A DNA stretch of 64,000 bases, taken from positions 1-64,000 of the forward strand of contig JAUJNU010000004.1 of assembly GCA_030448085.1 (NCBI GenBank), in the 5' to 3' direction. The DNA comes from Actinomycetota bacterium. Lineage in GTDB: Bacteria; Actinomycetota; UBA4738; CADDZG01; WHSQ01. The notes below the pieces were generated by a model. It was not told the DNA's origin and did no database searches. It saw only the letters and a list, made by a program, of their open reading frames with translations. Shown here in pieces: positions 1 through 9,403 of this stretch; position 1 is the first letter of the stretch; each line of letters starts with the position of its first letter. The position numbers and the translations under genes were made by a program.

Positions 1-429
1 CGCGATCGTCGCGTCCCAATAGGCCGGGTCGAAGCGGGTCCCGGGCTGTCCCTGGACCCGGTCCGCCAGCGTCCCGTCAAGCACGTCGCTCGTGATGGCC
101 GAGATGCGGGAGTAGGCCGCGAAATCAACGAACGCGTCGACCTCCGGGAGGGCTTCGGCGAGCTCGTCCCCAGAGCGCGCCACTAGACATCCGGTGAGGA
201 TCAGCCCTCTCGCCGACCCTTCGGTCTTCAGCTGGGCGAGCTCGAGGACCTCCTCGATCGTCTCGCGGCGGGCCGGGTCGATGAACCCGCAGGTGTTGAC
301 GAGGATGGCGTCGGCATCGTTCGGGCTTTCGACCACCTCGTGCCCGCCCTGGGCCAACAGGACCCCCAGGCCTTCAGAGTCGACCGAGTTCTTAGGGCAG
401 CCGAGGGTGACTATCGAAACGCGCGACAT
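1..429 (-). CDS. rimO: Ribosomal protein S12 methylthiotransferase RimO, N-terminal part
   Basis: Radical-SAM enzyme that adds a methylthio group to an aspartate of ribosomal protein uS12. Only the first 143 codons lie in the window; the gene runs off the left edge. The visible part is the N-terminal UPF0004/MTTase domain, with its three cluster-binding cysteines in the contexts TLGCPKNSVDSE, NTCGF and LTGC. PKNxVDSE separates RimO from the related tRNA enzyme MiaB. The ATG lies 12 nt downstream of the stop of the rodZ-like gene, so the two are probably cotranscribed. The radical-SAM and TRAM domains are outside the window. Confidence 0.9.
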   Translation of the reverse strand, partial: MSRVSIVTLGCPKNSVDSEGLGVLLAQGGHEVVESPNDADAILVNTCGFIDPARRETIEEVLELAQLKTEGSARGLILTGCLVARSGDELAEALPEVDAFVDFAAYSRISAITSDVLDGTLADRVQGQPGTRFDPAYWDATIA

Positions 430-441
430 CAGTGGCAGACC

Positions 442-1239
442 CTAGAGGAGCCGGTCGACATCGTCGGGGAGGACGAAGTCGATCGCGTTCTCGCCGCCCG
501 GGGAGCCGAGGTTCCTGCCGTTGACGATCAGCTCGACCCCCGCCGGGAAGCCAAGGCGCATCTCGATCCTGCGATCCGCCTTGAAGCTCAGCTGCTGTCC
601 GACCGCGATCGTCGTGCCCTCGACGGCAACGAGCCCGTCCTCCTCCACGTGGACCCAGCAAGCCGCCTCGCTGGCGCGGATAACCACCCTGATCCCGTCC
701 TCGAACGAGATGCTCCCGTCGTCGGTGGGGGTGGCCTTCACCGAGGGCGAGACCGACGGCGAAAGCGACGGCTCGGGCAGGGACGGCTCGGGGGAGGGCC
801 CGGGGGAGGGTGAGGCCTCGGCCACGAGCGGCTCGCGGGGCTCGTCCTCTGGCTGGGCGATCCCGATCGCGGCGAGGCCGACGAGGGCCACCCCGGCTAT
901 GAGGGCGGCCACCGACCAACTGCTGAGCCCCTTGCGGGGGACCGACTGCTTCTTCCCGTGGCGCTCGAGGGCCGCGATCTGGGCGGTGTCGACACGGCCC
1001 CCGCCGAACCGAGTGTCGAACTCAGCCGTCAGCGGCTCGGGGTCTATCTGCAGGTACTTGGCGTAGGAGCGCAGGAAGCCCCGCACGTACGCGGGCGCGA
1101 GGAAGTCGAACTCGTCCGACTCCATCCGTTTCAGGAAGTCGGGCCGGATCCTCGTCTCTTCGGCGGCCCGCTCGACACTCACGCGTCGAGCTAGCCGGGC
1201 GGCCCTCAGGTAGGCGCCCATGGTTGCGGGGTCGGTCAC
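442..1239 (-). CDS. RodZ-like HTH membrane protein
   Basis: Predicted 265-residue protein with the RodZ layout: an N-terminal Cro/CI-type helix-turn-helix of the HTH_25 kind (about residues 7-60), a basic juxtamembrane stretch, one membrane segment (about 108-128), a Pro/Ser-rich linker and a C-terminal DUF4115-like beta domain. RodZ proteins link MreB-type cytoskeleton and cell-wall synthesis; here that role is inferred. I chose the GTG at 1239 because GGAGAG lies a few bases upstream. An ATG at 1221 is possible, and a longer reading frame to 1350 would run into the promoter region of the divergent membrane-protein gene. It sits upstream of rimO, a common actinobacterial arrangement. Confidence 0.75.
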   Translation of the reverse strand: MTDPATMGAYLRAARLARRVSVERAAEETRIRPDFLKRMESDEFDFLAPAYVRGFLRSYAKYLQIDPEPLTAEFDTRFGGGRVDTAQIAALERHGKKQSVPRKGLSSWSVAALIAGVALVGLAAIGIAQPEDEPREPLVAEASPSPGPSPEPSLPEPSLSPSVSPSVKATPTDDGSISFEDGIRVVIRASEAACWVHVEEDGLVAVEGTTIAVGQQLSFKADRRIEMRLGFPAGVELIVNGRNLGSPGGENAIDFVLPDDVDRLL

Positions 1240-1348
1240 GACTCTCCAACTTCTAGGCGGATACAGCCCGGTCTGGGAGGCGTCATTATAGGCGAGGGGG
1301 CCTTTCCCACAGCCTCGCCGGGGGGGACCGACGGATGAGGGAACGACC

Positions 1349-3769
1349 ATGGAGAAACGCCGGATGATGCGGCGCGCCGAACCGAGATCCTTGCTTGCCG
1401 CCGCAGCGGGACCCCTGCTGATCGTGGCCGCGGCTCTCGCCGTCCTGCACGACTACTGGCTGGGCGGGCTCTTCTCGCATCTGAATCCGGACGTGACGGT
1501 CTTCCTCCACAACCACTGCTTCCTCGGGGAGAGCCTGAGGGGCGGGAACATCCCGGCCTGGGACCCTGCCCCCCTGGCCGGCCTCCCCTTCGCCGGGGAT
1601 CCGCAGGCGGGCTGGATGTACGCATCGCCGATGCTGTACTACACACTGCTCCCCTGCCACCTGGCCTTCCGCCTGTTCATCATCACCCCGACGATCGTGG
1701 CGGGCCTCGGTTTCTACCTTCTCTTGAGGGGCGAGGGCATGTCCCGCCAGGCGGCGACGGTGGCGGGCCTAGCCGCCTCGATGATGATCGCCAGCTCGAA
1801 GATCCTCGTCTCGATCCCGTTCTCGGACACGATGGCGTGGACGCCCATCGTCCTCGTGGTGGCCGCGAAGGCCATCCGGGCCTGCACCTGGGCGAGCCGC
1901 CTCGCCTGGATCGCGGCGCTCGCGCTCGCCTGGGGCCAGCTTGCCGCCGCTCATCTCAGCCACGGGCTCGTGGTCGGGAGCACCGCGCTTCTCGTCTACT
2001 CGGCATACGTGGCCGTCCGGGAGATGAGGGAAGGACGGCTCGCCGCCAGGACACTCGCCGGGATGACGGGGATCGCGCTGCTCGCCCTTCCCGCCGTGAA
2101 CCTTGCGCACCTCCTTCCCATCGCAGACTTCGTGCCGAGGACCAGCTTCGGGCTCAGCTACGAGGGGATGGCCGAGGCCGTCGCCGAGCTAAGGGGTGAG
2201 GAGTTCGAGGAGATAGGCGTGTCCCGGGCGCTCTCCACGACCTGGCCTCTGCGACTCGCCACCGCGCCCGGCGTCTACCTCGGGGCGATCCCCTTGATCT
2301 TGATGTTCGGGGGCTTCGTCTCCCGCAGGACCCGGGGGCTGGCCATCGCCTTCGGGGCCTACGGAGCTTTCTTCGCCATCCTCGGCTTGAAGGGCGTGGC
2401 CGAGAAGGTGGCGCCCTTCCTCGACCCGATCCCGTTCTCCGACTTCTATCCCCATAGCCCCGGCCGACTTCTGTACGCGCCCCTGATGGCGGTCGCGGTT
2501 CTCGCCGGGCTCGGGGTGGAGGCGTGGCGGGACACGAAGAACGCGAACGAACGCATCGCGATGATCGCCCCCGGGCTGGCCCTGTGGGCGCTCCTGCCAC
2601 TCCTGGCCGGGGCGCAGCCACGGAGGATGGTCTTCTTCGCTGTGGGCGCGGTGGTGGGAGCCGCCGTGCTGTTCGTCCTTCACAAGAAACCGGTGCTGGC
2701 AGTTGCGGTGCCGGTGCTCGTCGCGGTCGAGCTGGTCGCCTCCGGTCTCTACGGACAGTCGCTCGGGCCGAAGCCGGTGCGCGACGGCCTCGAGACCAAG
2801 GTGGACGAGTGGCTCCCGTTCGCGCCCCTTCCGCAACCGGTTATCGACACCTCGGCGTATGTCGGCGGCGGGCCCGTGGAGGACACGGTGAAGGACACCG
2901 CAGCCGAGGGCAGGGTCATCATCCTCGGCGAGGGATTCACCTGGTTGCTCCGGCCCATCCTGTCGGGTGACGAGATGGGGCACGGCTACAACCCGATCCA
3001 CCTGATGAGGTACTGGGAGTACATCAGGAGCATCGTCCCCCAGCCGATCCACTATGCCCGCTCCATCTTCCCCAAGGAACTGCCGCCTCCGCAGGCCCTC
3101 GACCTTCTGCAGGTCGGCTACGTGGCGACTCGCCCCAAGATGGACCCGCCCCCCGACGCAACGAGGGTGGCCGAGGACGAAAAGCACAGGCACGTGCTCT
3201 ACAGGCTGAACGATCCTGCCCCCCGGGCCCAGGTCTACACGAGCTGGGAAGTGATGGAGCCGGAGGCGGCCCGAGAGGCCATCACCGGGGCCGCCTTCCG
3301 CCCCCAGGAGTCACTCGTGCTCGAGGAAGAGCCACCGGTAGAGTCGGCTGGCACCGGGGGGGACAGCTCGGCCGACTACCGCTGGACCAGCCCGAACGAC
3401 GCCACCGTTGAGGTGAGCTCGGAGGACGAGGGCATGCTGCTCGTCAGGAACGCTTACGACGAGAACTGGGAGGCGACCGTCAACGGCGAAGACGTGGACG
3501 TGATGCAAGCGGATTACTTCCTTCAGGCGATCCCGGTCCCGGCGGGTGAGTCGACGGTGGAGCTGCGGTATCGGGACGCGAGCATCGGGCTCGGGCTCGC
3601 GGGGAGCGCGATCGCTCTGCTGCTCCTCCTCGGAGGCGCGGGGATCCTCAGGGTGAGGGGGGCCAGGCCCGGCGAGCCCGGTTCCGGGGCTGGGGACCGC
3701 TCCGGACCCGATGATGACTCCGACAGCGGGAGCCAGGCGCGCGTGCTCCAGCAAAGTGGGGCCCGATGA
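1349..3769 (+). CDS. YfhO-family multi-spanning membrane protein
   Basis: Protein of 806 residues with about a dozen hydrophobic segments, an extracytoplasmic C-terminal domain (about residues 480-740) and a last membrane helix followed by a hydrophilic Gly/Ser/Asp tail. The N-terminal pattern (a helix, then HLNPDVTVFLHNH and GGNIPAWDPAPLAGLPF) is typical of the YfhO/GT-C-like family, implicated in glycosylating cell-surface polymers such as lipoteichoic acid; the substrate here is unknown. The stop overlaps the start of the next gene in ATGA, so it is translationally coupled to a GT2 glycosyltransferase. That supports a two-step glycan pathway: a lipid-linked sugar made inside and transferred outside. 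The pair is inserted on the opposite strand between rodZ and ftsK. Confidence 0.8.
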   Translation: MEKRRMMRRAEPRSLLAAAAGPLLIVAAALAVLHDYWLGGLFSHLNPDVTVFLHNHCFLGESLRGGNIPAWDPAPLAGLPFAGDPQAGWMYASPMLYYTLLPCHLAFRLFIITPTIVAGLGFYLLLRGEGMSRQAATVAGLAASMMIASSKILVSIPFSDTMAWTPIVLVVAAKAIRACTWASRLAWIAALALAWGQLAAAHLSHGLVVGSTALLVYSAYVAVREMREGRLAARTLAGMTGIALLALPAVNLAHLLPIADFVPRTSFGLSYEGMAEAVAELRGEEFEEIGVSRALSTTWPLRLATAPGVYLGAIPLILMFGGFVSRRTRGLAIAFGAYGAFFAILGLKGVAEKVAPFLDPIPFSDFYPHSPGRLLYAPLMAVAVLAGLGVEAWRDTKNANERIAMIAPGLALWALLPLLAGAQPRRMVFFAVGAVVGAAVLFVLHKKPVLAVAVPVLVAVELVASGLYGQSLGPKPVRDGLETKVDEWLPFAPLPQPVIDTSAYVGGGPVEDTVKDTAAEGRVIILGEGFTWLLRPILSGDEMGHGYNPIHLMRYWEYIRSIVPQPIHYARSIFPKELPPPQALDLLQVGYVATRPKMDPPPDATRVAEDEKHRHVLYRLNDPAPRAQVYTSWEVMEPEAAREAITGAAFRPQESLVLEEEPPVESAGTGGDSSADYRWTSPNDATVEVSSEDEGMLLVRNAYDENWEATVNGEDVDVMQADYFLQAIPVPAGESTVELRYRDASIGLGLAGSAIALLLLLGGAGILRVRGARPGEPGSGAGDRSGPDDDSDSGSQARVLQQSGAR

Positions 3770-5259
3770 GCTTCGATCTCTCGCTCGTGGTCCCCGCCTA
3801 CAACGAGGAGGCGCGCCTTCCGGGAAAGCTCGACGAGCTGGAGACCTGGGCTGAGGCCGGCGACAAGTCCCTCGAGGTGATCGTCGTCGACGACGGCAGC
3901 GAGGACTCGACCTTCGAGCTCGCCTCGCGCTGGATCGAGTCCCATACCTCGTCGCCCTTGGCCGTCCGTCTCTTCCGCATCGACCATCGTGGCAAGGGGG
4001 CGGCGGTCAGGGCCGGCATCAGGCACGTCAACGGCGAGGTCGTGGGGTATTGCGACGCCGACGCGAGCTCGGGACCCGACGCCATCGAGTCGGTCTACAA
4101 AGCCGTGCGGATCGGGGCCGACATGGCTCTCGCGTCGAGGACGGTCCCCGGCGCAGTGCTTCCGGTGCGTCAGCCCTGGTACCGCGAGCAGGCCGGGCAC
4201 ATCTTCAACTTCATCTTTCGAAAGCTGGCGAAGGTGCCGTTCAGGGACACCCAGTGCGGGCTCAAGCTCTTCACGAGAGACGCCGCCAGGGAGATCTTCA
4301 GGCATCAGCGGGTAGACGGCTTCGCCTTCGACACCGAGTTGGTGGTTCTCGCCATCCGGTTGGGGTACAGCGTTGAAGAGGTGCCGATCACCTGGCGCCA
4401 CGTCGAAGGGAGCAAGGTCTCCATGGCTCGGGATTCGATCCTCATGGCGCGTGACCTGGCCGCGATCGTCAGGCGAACCAACAGGGGCGAGGTGCACTCG
4501 CCGGGGGTTCCCAACGCGGCAACCCTCGAGCAGATGGTCGTCGGCGAGGAGAACCACTGGTGGCATCGTGCGAAGCGAGCCGTCGTGGTGGACGCGCTCA
4601 ACCGCTCGGACGCCTCGGGGCCATGCCTCGACATCGGCTGCGGCGGGGGGGCGACGCTCGAGGAGGTGTCGATGACGCCCTCCTTCGGGCTCGATCTCTC
4701 CTTGGATGCCCTCGCATACGCCAACCAGAAGGGGATAGACGGCGTCGTCCACGCGGAGGCTGGAGGGCTCCCCTTCGCGAGCTCCTCGCTTGGTTCAGCC
4801 CTGGCCCTCGACGTGGTGGAGCACCACCCGCGGCCGGAGGAGATGCTGCGGGAGGTGCACAGAGCTCTGCGACCGGGGGGCGTGGTCGTCATCACCGTGC
4901 CCGCCTACCAGTGGATGTGGAGCTACGCCGACCACGTGCTCGGTCATTACAGGCGCTACACCCGGGAGCGGCTGAAGAAGGATCTCGAGAACTCCGGCTT
5001 CACCGTGGAGCGGATCACCTACTTCCACTCCTGGCTCGTCGCCCCTGTTCATTCCCCCAAGCTGAGGGCGCTTCGGGGGCCGGCCGAGACGGCCGACGAC
5101 TTCCCGCTTCCGGGTCCGCTGAACGGCGTGCTCGCCAAGGTCACGAAGGCGGAGCTGAGGTTCCTATCGAAGCGGAACCTACCGTTCGGGCTCTCCGTGC
5201 TGGCGGTAGGACGTCGCGCCGACACGGATGCGGAGGCCGTCAAGCCCATTTCCGCTTAG
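3766..5259 (+). CDS. GT2 glycosyltransferase fused to SAM-dependent methyltransferase
   Basis: Fusion of 497 residues. Residues 1-235 are a GT2 domain of the dolichyl-/polyprenyl-phosphate sugar synthase type: VVPAYNEE at the N-terminus, VVDDGSED, a DxD-like CDADASSG near residue 95, and TQCGLKLF, characteristic of DPM1/ALG5-like enzymes. Residues about 245-490 are a class I methyltransferase: motif I LDIGCGGG at about 288, then LALDVVEHHPRPEEMLREV and LRPGGVVVITVPAY, as in Methyltransf_11. No hydrophobic C-terminal helices are seen. The likely product is a polyprenyl-phosphate sugar used by the upstream YfhO-like protein. What the methyltransferase half modifies cannot be told; possibly the same sugar. 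The start is set by the ATGA overlap. Confidence 0.85.
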   Translation: MSFDLSLVVPAYNEEARLPGKLDELETWAEAGDKSLEVIVVDDGSEDSTFELASRWIESHTSSPLAVRLFRIDHRGKGAAVRAGIRHVNGEVVGYCDADASSGPDAIESVYKAVRIGADMALASRTVPGAVLPVRQPWYREQAGHIFNFIFRKLAKVPFRDTQCGLKLFTRDAAREIFRHQRVDGFAFDTELVVLAIRLGYSVEEVPITWRHVEGSKVSMARDSILMARDLAAIVRRTNRGEVHSPGVPNAATLEQMVVGEENHWWHRAKRAVVVDALNRSDASGPCLDIGCGGGATLEEVSMTPSFGLDLSLDALAYANQKGIDGVVHAEAGGLPFASSSLGSALALDVVEHHPRPEEMLREVHRALRPGGVVVITVPAYQWMWSYADHVLGHYRRYTRERLKKDLENSGFTVERITYFHSWLVAPVHSPKLRALRGPAETADDFPLPGPLNGVLAKVTKAELRFLSKRNLPFGLSVLAVGRRADTDAEAVKPISA

Positions 5260-5263
5260 CGTG

Positions 5264-7585
5264 TCAGACCGTTTCTTGGGCCGCGTCCAGCTCGTCGATG
5301 GTCATGAGGACGTCACGCGGCTTCGATCCCTGTGAGGGCCCCACCACCCCGCGCTGCTCGAGCAGGTCCATGAGCCTGCCGGCGCGGGCGAAGCCCACCT
5401 TCAGCTTTCGCTGAAGCATCGATGTCGATCCGAGCTTGGTCCTCACGACCAGCTCGAGTGCCTCGCTCAACAGCTCGTCGTCGCCCTCCGCGGCCCCCCC
5501 ACCGGCGGTTGCCCCGGAGGGATCCTCGGCGGTGACGCCTTCGACGTACTTGGGCTGCCCCTGCCTGCGGGCGTGCCCCACCGCGGCGGCAACCTCCTTC
5601 TCGGTTACCCAGGAGCCCTGGATGCGGCGGGGCTTGGAGGAGTTCGCGTGGAGATAGAGCATGTCCCCGTGCCCGATGAGCTTGTCGGCGCCACCCTGGT
5701 CGAGGATCACGCGCGAGTCCTGCTGCGAGGCGACGCTGAACGCCATGCGTGAGGGGATGTTCGCCTTGATCACGCCGGTCACGACATCGACCGAGGGCCG
5801 CTGCGTCGCGACCACGAGGTGGATCCCCACCGCTCTAGCCATCTGTGCGATGCGGCAGACGGCACCTTCGACGTCGCGCGGAGCCACCATCATGAGGTCG
5901 GCCAGCTCGTCGACTACGACGAGTATGTAAGGGAACGGGGTCGGCTCCGGCTCGTCGTCGCCGATCTTCTGGACCTCACCCCGCGTCACCGCCTCGTTGT
6001 AGAGCTCGAGGTTGCGCATGCCGGACGCAGCAAGGGTCTCGTAGCGCATCTCCATCTCGCGGACGACCCACCCGAGGGCCGAGGCGGCCTTCTTCGGAAC
6101 CGTCACCACCGGGGTGATGAGATGCGGCACGCCGGCGAAGTGGGTCAGCTCGACGCGCTTGGGGTCGATGAGGATCATGCGCACCTGGTCGGGCCGTGCC
6201 CTCATGAGGATCGACGTGATCATCGAGTTGATGCAGGAGGACTTGCCCGAGTTCGTCGCGCCCGCGATGAGGACGTGGGGCATCTCGGTAACCCTCGCCA
6301 GCACGGGCTCGCCCGAGATGTCCTGCCCCAGCGCGACCGAGAGCGGGTGACGGTCCGCCTGTGCCTCCTTGGAACGCAGGATGTCACCCAGGGTCACGAG
6401 CGCGCGGCTGCGGTTCGGGACCTCGACCCCGATCGCGGAGCGTCCCGGGATGGGGGCGAGGAAGCGGAGCTCACCCGAGGCGAGCGCGTACTTGATCTCG
6501 TTCGACAGAGACAGGACGCGGTTCACCTTCACGCCCGCGCCGTGCTCGATCTCGAAGCGGGTGACCGTGGGCCCGGCGGTGTCGCCGGTGACGCTTGCGT
6601 CGACCCCGAACTCCTCGAGCACGGCCTCGCGCTCGCGCTTCGTCTCGGCGAGAGAGCGAGGGGAGACCTCTACCCGGCCCCCGGGCATGAGGAGGTCGAG
6701 CGGGGGCAGCTTGTAATCGTGGGAGTCCCCCACCGGCATGGCCAGCTGCTGCACCTTCCTGGGCCGGGCGGCCGGCCCAGCGCGCACCTTCGGATCCTCC
6801 TCTTCCCCTTCCTCGTCCTCGTCCCACTCCTCTTCGTCTTCGAGCTCAGCCTCGCCGGCGTAGTCCTCCTCGTCCTCATCCTCGTCCTGGTCGAGTTCGG
6901 CCCTCGCCGCGAGGCCGGCGACGAAGCCGGCGACCGCTCTACCAGCCGCCTTCATCCAGCCGAAGACGCGGGTGAAGGGGGTTCTCGTCACGACGAGGAG
7001 AGCAACACCCACCACCAGGAGGAGGACGAACCACGTGGCCCAGATGCCGACCACGCCGGACAGCGGCTTCGCGACGACGGCGCCGAAGATGCCCCCGATC
7101 TTCTGGAGCTTCTCGAGGGGGGCCGATACGAGCTTGTTCCCATGCGACAGATGCCAGATGCCCGCGATGGCGATGGTGCCGAGCATGGCGCCGGCCACGA
7201 GGCGCAGCACGTGCTCGCGGGTGCGGGGCACGATCATGAAGAGGCCGCCGAGGAGCAAGATCACGGGGATGAACGAAGCCACCGTCCCGAACAGGAGGGT
7301 CCCGACGTACCGGAAGATCCCCCCTATAGGCCCGGCCCCGTCCCGGTAGACCCCGAGGCCGGCCACGACTCCACACAGGGCCAGCATCGCCCCCCAAGCC
7401 TCGGTCGGCGCGGTCCGGACGTGCTCCGCGCTCCAGCTGGCGACGGCCAGGACCCTCGAAGGCTGCCTCTGCTTCTTGGCCTTCGGCTTCTTGGAGGCCG
7501 GCTTGCGCGCTGCCTGTGAACGTGGGCGGCCGGCCGACGTGGGAGGTCGCTTGGTGCCGCTCTTGCTGCGCGTTCCGGTTGCCAC
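5264..7585 (-). CDS. ftsK: DNA translocase FtsK/SpoIIIE
   Basis: Septum-located DNA pump of 773 residues that clears chromosome DNA from the division plane and aids dimer resolution. In order: a basic Lys/Arg-rich N-terminus, four hydrophobic segments (about residues 60-200), a strongly acidic Asp/Glu linker (about 235-275), the RecA-like motor with Walker A GATNSGKSS near residue 441 and Walker B ILVVVDELADLMM, and a C-terminal winged-helix gamma domain that reads KOPS-type sites (LKVGFARAGRLMDLLE). I use the GTG at 7585 because AGGAG lies 8 nt upstream; the longer frame has no such signal. It follows rnj, as in many actinobacteria. The Xer recombinase it would activate is also in this window. 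Confidence 0.95.
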   Translation of the reverse strand: MATGTRSKSGTKRPPTSAGRPRSQAARKPASKKPKAKKQRQPSRVLAVASWSAEHVRTAPTEAWGAMLALCGVVAGLGVYRDGAGPIGGIFRYVGTLLFGTVASFIPVILLLGGLFMIVPRTREHVLRLVAGAMLGTIAIAGIWHLSHGNKLVSAPLEKLQKIGGIFGAVVAKPLSGVVGIWATWFVLLLVVGVALLVVTRTPFTRVFGWMKAAGRAVAGFVAGLAARAELDQDEDEDEEDYAGEAELEDEEEWDEDEEGEEEDPKVRAGPAARPRKVQQLAMPVGDSHDYKLPPLDLLMPGGRVEVSPRSLAETKREREAVLEEFGVDASVTGDTAGPTVTRFEIEHGAGVKVNRVLSLSNEIKYALASGELRFLAPIPGRSAIGVEVPNRSRALVTLGDILRSKEAQADRHPLSVALGQDISGEPVLARVTEMPHVLIAGATNSGKSSCINSMITSILMRARPDQVRMILIDPKRVELTHFAGVPHLITPVVTVPKKAASALGWVVREMEMRYETLAASGMRNLELYNEAVTRGEVQKIGDDEPEPTPFPYILVVVDELADLMMVAPRDVEGAVCRIAQMARAVGIHLVVATQRPSVDVVTGVIKANIPSRMAFSVASQQDSRVILDQGGADKLIGHGDMLYLHANSSKPRRIQGSWVTEKEVAAAVGHARRQGQPKYVEGVTAEDPSGATAGGGAAEGDDELLSEALELVVRTKLGSTSMLQRKLKVGFARAGRLMDLLEQRGVVGPSQGSKPRDVLMTIDELDAAQETV

Positions 7586-7743
7586 CGTCGAGGCTCCTAG
7601 GTCAGGGGACCACAACTGTAACAATAGACCTCACCTTTAACAGCATTTCAGGCGCGCGCGGGGAACTTTTCCTCGCTACCGACAACCGTGTCGGTGGCTC
7701 CCGGGCAAAGTTCCGGGCGGCGAAGCGGGCGAGGCGGGCCCGG

Positions 7744-9378
7744 CTAGATCTCCATGACGATCGGCAGGATCATCGGGCGACGGCGGGTCTTTTCCCACAC
7801 GTGCTCGCCGAGTGCTTTCCGGCAGGCTTTCTTGATGGCCCCCCAGTCGGTCACCTTCTCGGCCTCCAAGTCCTGGAGCGCGTCCCAGACCCGGTCGGCG
7901 GCGTCGTCCAGGAACTCGCGCGACTTCTCCTCGAAGACGAAACCACGGCTGATGAGGTCGGGACCGGCAAGGACCTCGCCGTTGTTGCCATCGATCGTCA
8001 CGACGCAGATGAGCACCCCGTCCTGAGCCAGCAGCCTGCGATCCCGCAGGACCGTGGGGCCCACGTCCCCAACGCCGAGGCCGTCCACGAGGATCATGCC
8101 GGAGCGGACGCGGTCCCCCCTTCTGACCCGGCCGTCTTCCAGCTCGAGCACGTCGCCGTCCTCGACGATCCGGATCGAGGATGCGGGCATCCCCTGGTCC
8201 TGGGCGATCTGGGCGTGGATCGCCAGCTGGCGGAACTCGCCGTGGACCGGGACGAAATTCCTCGGGCGCACCAGGTCGAGCATCTCGGCCAGCTCCTCCG
8301 AAGCCGCGTGGCCCGACACGTGCACCGCGCTCGTCTCGTGATGATGAACGAGGGCGCCGGCCCGATAAAGGCCGTTGATGACCCTGTGCACCGCGGCTTC
8401 GTTCCCTGGGATGGGGCTTGCCGAAAGGATGACGGTGTCCCCCGCCTCCACCCGAACGAGCTTGTGCTCACCGGCGGCGATCCGCGACAACGCCGATAGA
8501 GGCTCGCCCTGGGAGCCGGTGCAGACGATCACCGTCTCGTCGGGTCGCATCCGGTTCAGCTCGTCGATAGTTGCGAGCGTGGAGTCGGAGACCTTGAGGT
8601 GACCGAGCTCCCGGCCGACCTCGACGTTCGCGAGCATCGAACGCCCGACGAAGGCCATCCGCCGGCCGGTCTCTTCGGCTATCTCGCACACCTGCTGTAT
8701 CCGGTGGAGGTTCGAGGCGAAGCAGGCGACGAGGATGCGCTGCTCGGCCTTCGAGAAGATCTCCCGTAGCTCCCGCCCGACCACTGCCTCCGAGGGGGTG
8801 CGGCCCGGCCTCTCGGCGTTCGTGGAGTCGCCGAGCATGAGATCGACGCCCTGGCGGCCGACCTCGGCGAACCCCTGCAGGTCCGTCGTGCGGCCGTCGA
8901 TCGGGGTGAGGTCGATCTTGAAGTCACTCGTGTGCAGGATCCGGCCGTGCGGGGTGTCCACCACGACCGAGATCGAATCCGGGATCGAATGAGAAACGGC
9001 AAGGAAGCGGCAGTCGAAGGGACCGATCCTGCGCGTGCCGGGGGCCTTGATCTCGATCATCTCAGCTTTGATGCCCGACTCGTCGAGGCGCTTCCGCGCC
9101 ATGCCGAGCGTCAACGGAGTGCCATAGACCGCGACGTCGATGTCGCGCAGGAACCACGAGAGCGCGCCGACGTGATCCTCGTGCCCATGTGTCAGCACCA
9201 CTCCGACGCACTGGTCCGCTCTCTCCTTCAGGTAGGAGAAATCCGGAAGAACGAGGTCGACCCCGAGCATCTCCTCGTTGGGGAAGGACAGCCCGGTGTC
9301 GATGACGAGGATCCGGCCGTCGGCCTCGATCGCCGTCATGTTGCGGCCCACCTCTCCAACACCGCCGAGGAAGATCAC
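7744..9378 (-). CDS. rnj: Ribonuclease J
   Basis: Metallo-beta-lactamase/beta-CASP ribonuclease with endo- and 5'-3' exonuclease activity in mRNA decay and rRNA maturation. The zinc motif THGHEDHVG is present, followed by the beta-CASP region (LGDSTNAERPGRTPSE, VACFASNLHRIQQV, CTGSQGEPLSAL), HVSGHAS, PVHGEFRQL and a C-terminal domain. The 544 residues given here match the family length. The start is uncertain: GTG 9378 opens directly before IFLGGVGEVGRNM. A more natural start may be the GTG at 9407 that overlaps the dapA stop (GTGA) behind AGGAGG; it would need one extra G in the GGG at about 9380. dapA-rnj-ftsK is the usual actinobacterial order. Confidence 0.92.
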   Translation of the reverse strand: MIFLGGVGEVGRNMTAIEADGRILVIDTGLSFPNEEMLGVDLVLPDFSYLKERADQCVGVVLTHGHEDHVGALSWFLRDIDVAVYGTPLTLGMARKRLDESGIKAEMIEIKAPGTRRIGPFDCRFLAVSHSIPDSISVVVDTPHGRILHTSDFKIDLTPIDGRTTDLQGFAEVGRQGVDLMLGDSTNAERPGRTPSEAVVGRELREIFSKAEQRILVACFASNLHRIQQVCEIAEETGRRMAFVGRSMLANVEVGRELGHLKVSDSTLATIDELNRMRPDETVIVCTGSQGEPLSALSRIAAGEHKLVRVEAGDTVILSASPIPGNEAAVHRVINGLYRAGALVHHHETSAVHVSGHAASEELAEMLDLVRPRNFVPVHGEFRQLAIHAQIAQDQGMPASSIRIVEDGDVLELEDGRVRRGDRVRSGMILVDGLGVGDVGPTVLRDRRLLAQDGVLICVVTIDGNNGEVLAGPDLISRGFVFEEKSREFLDDAADRVWDALQDLEAEKVTDWGAIKKACRKALGEHVWEKTRRRPMILPIVMEI

Positions 9379-9403
9379 CCGGGCGGCATCGTGAGCGAGG
9401 ACG

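Noticed and set aside
5819..7519. 566-codon plus-strand frame opposite ftsK
   Set aside because: Mirror of the FtsK codons in a high-GC gene; His/Arg/Gly-rich with no domain, while ftsK is certain.
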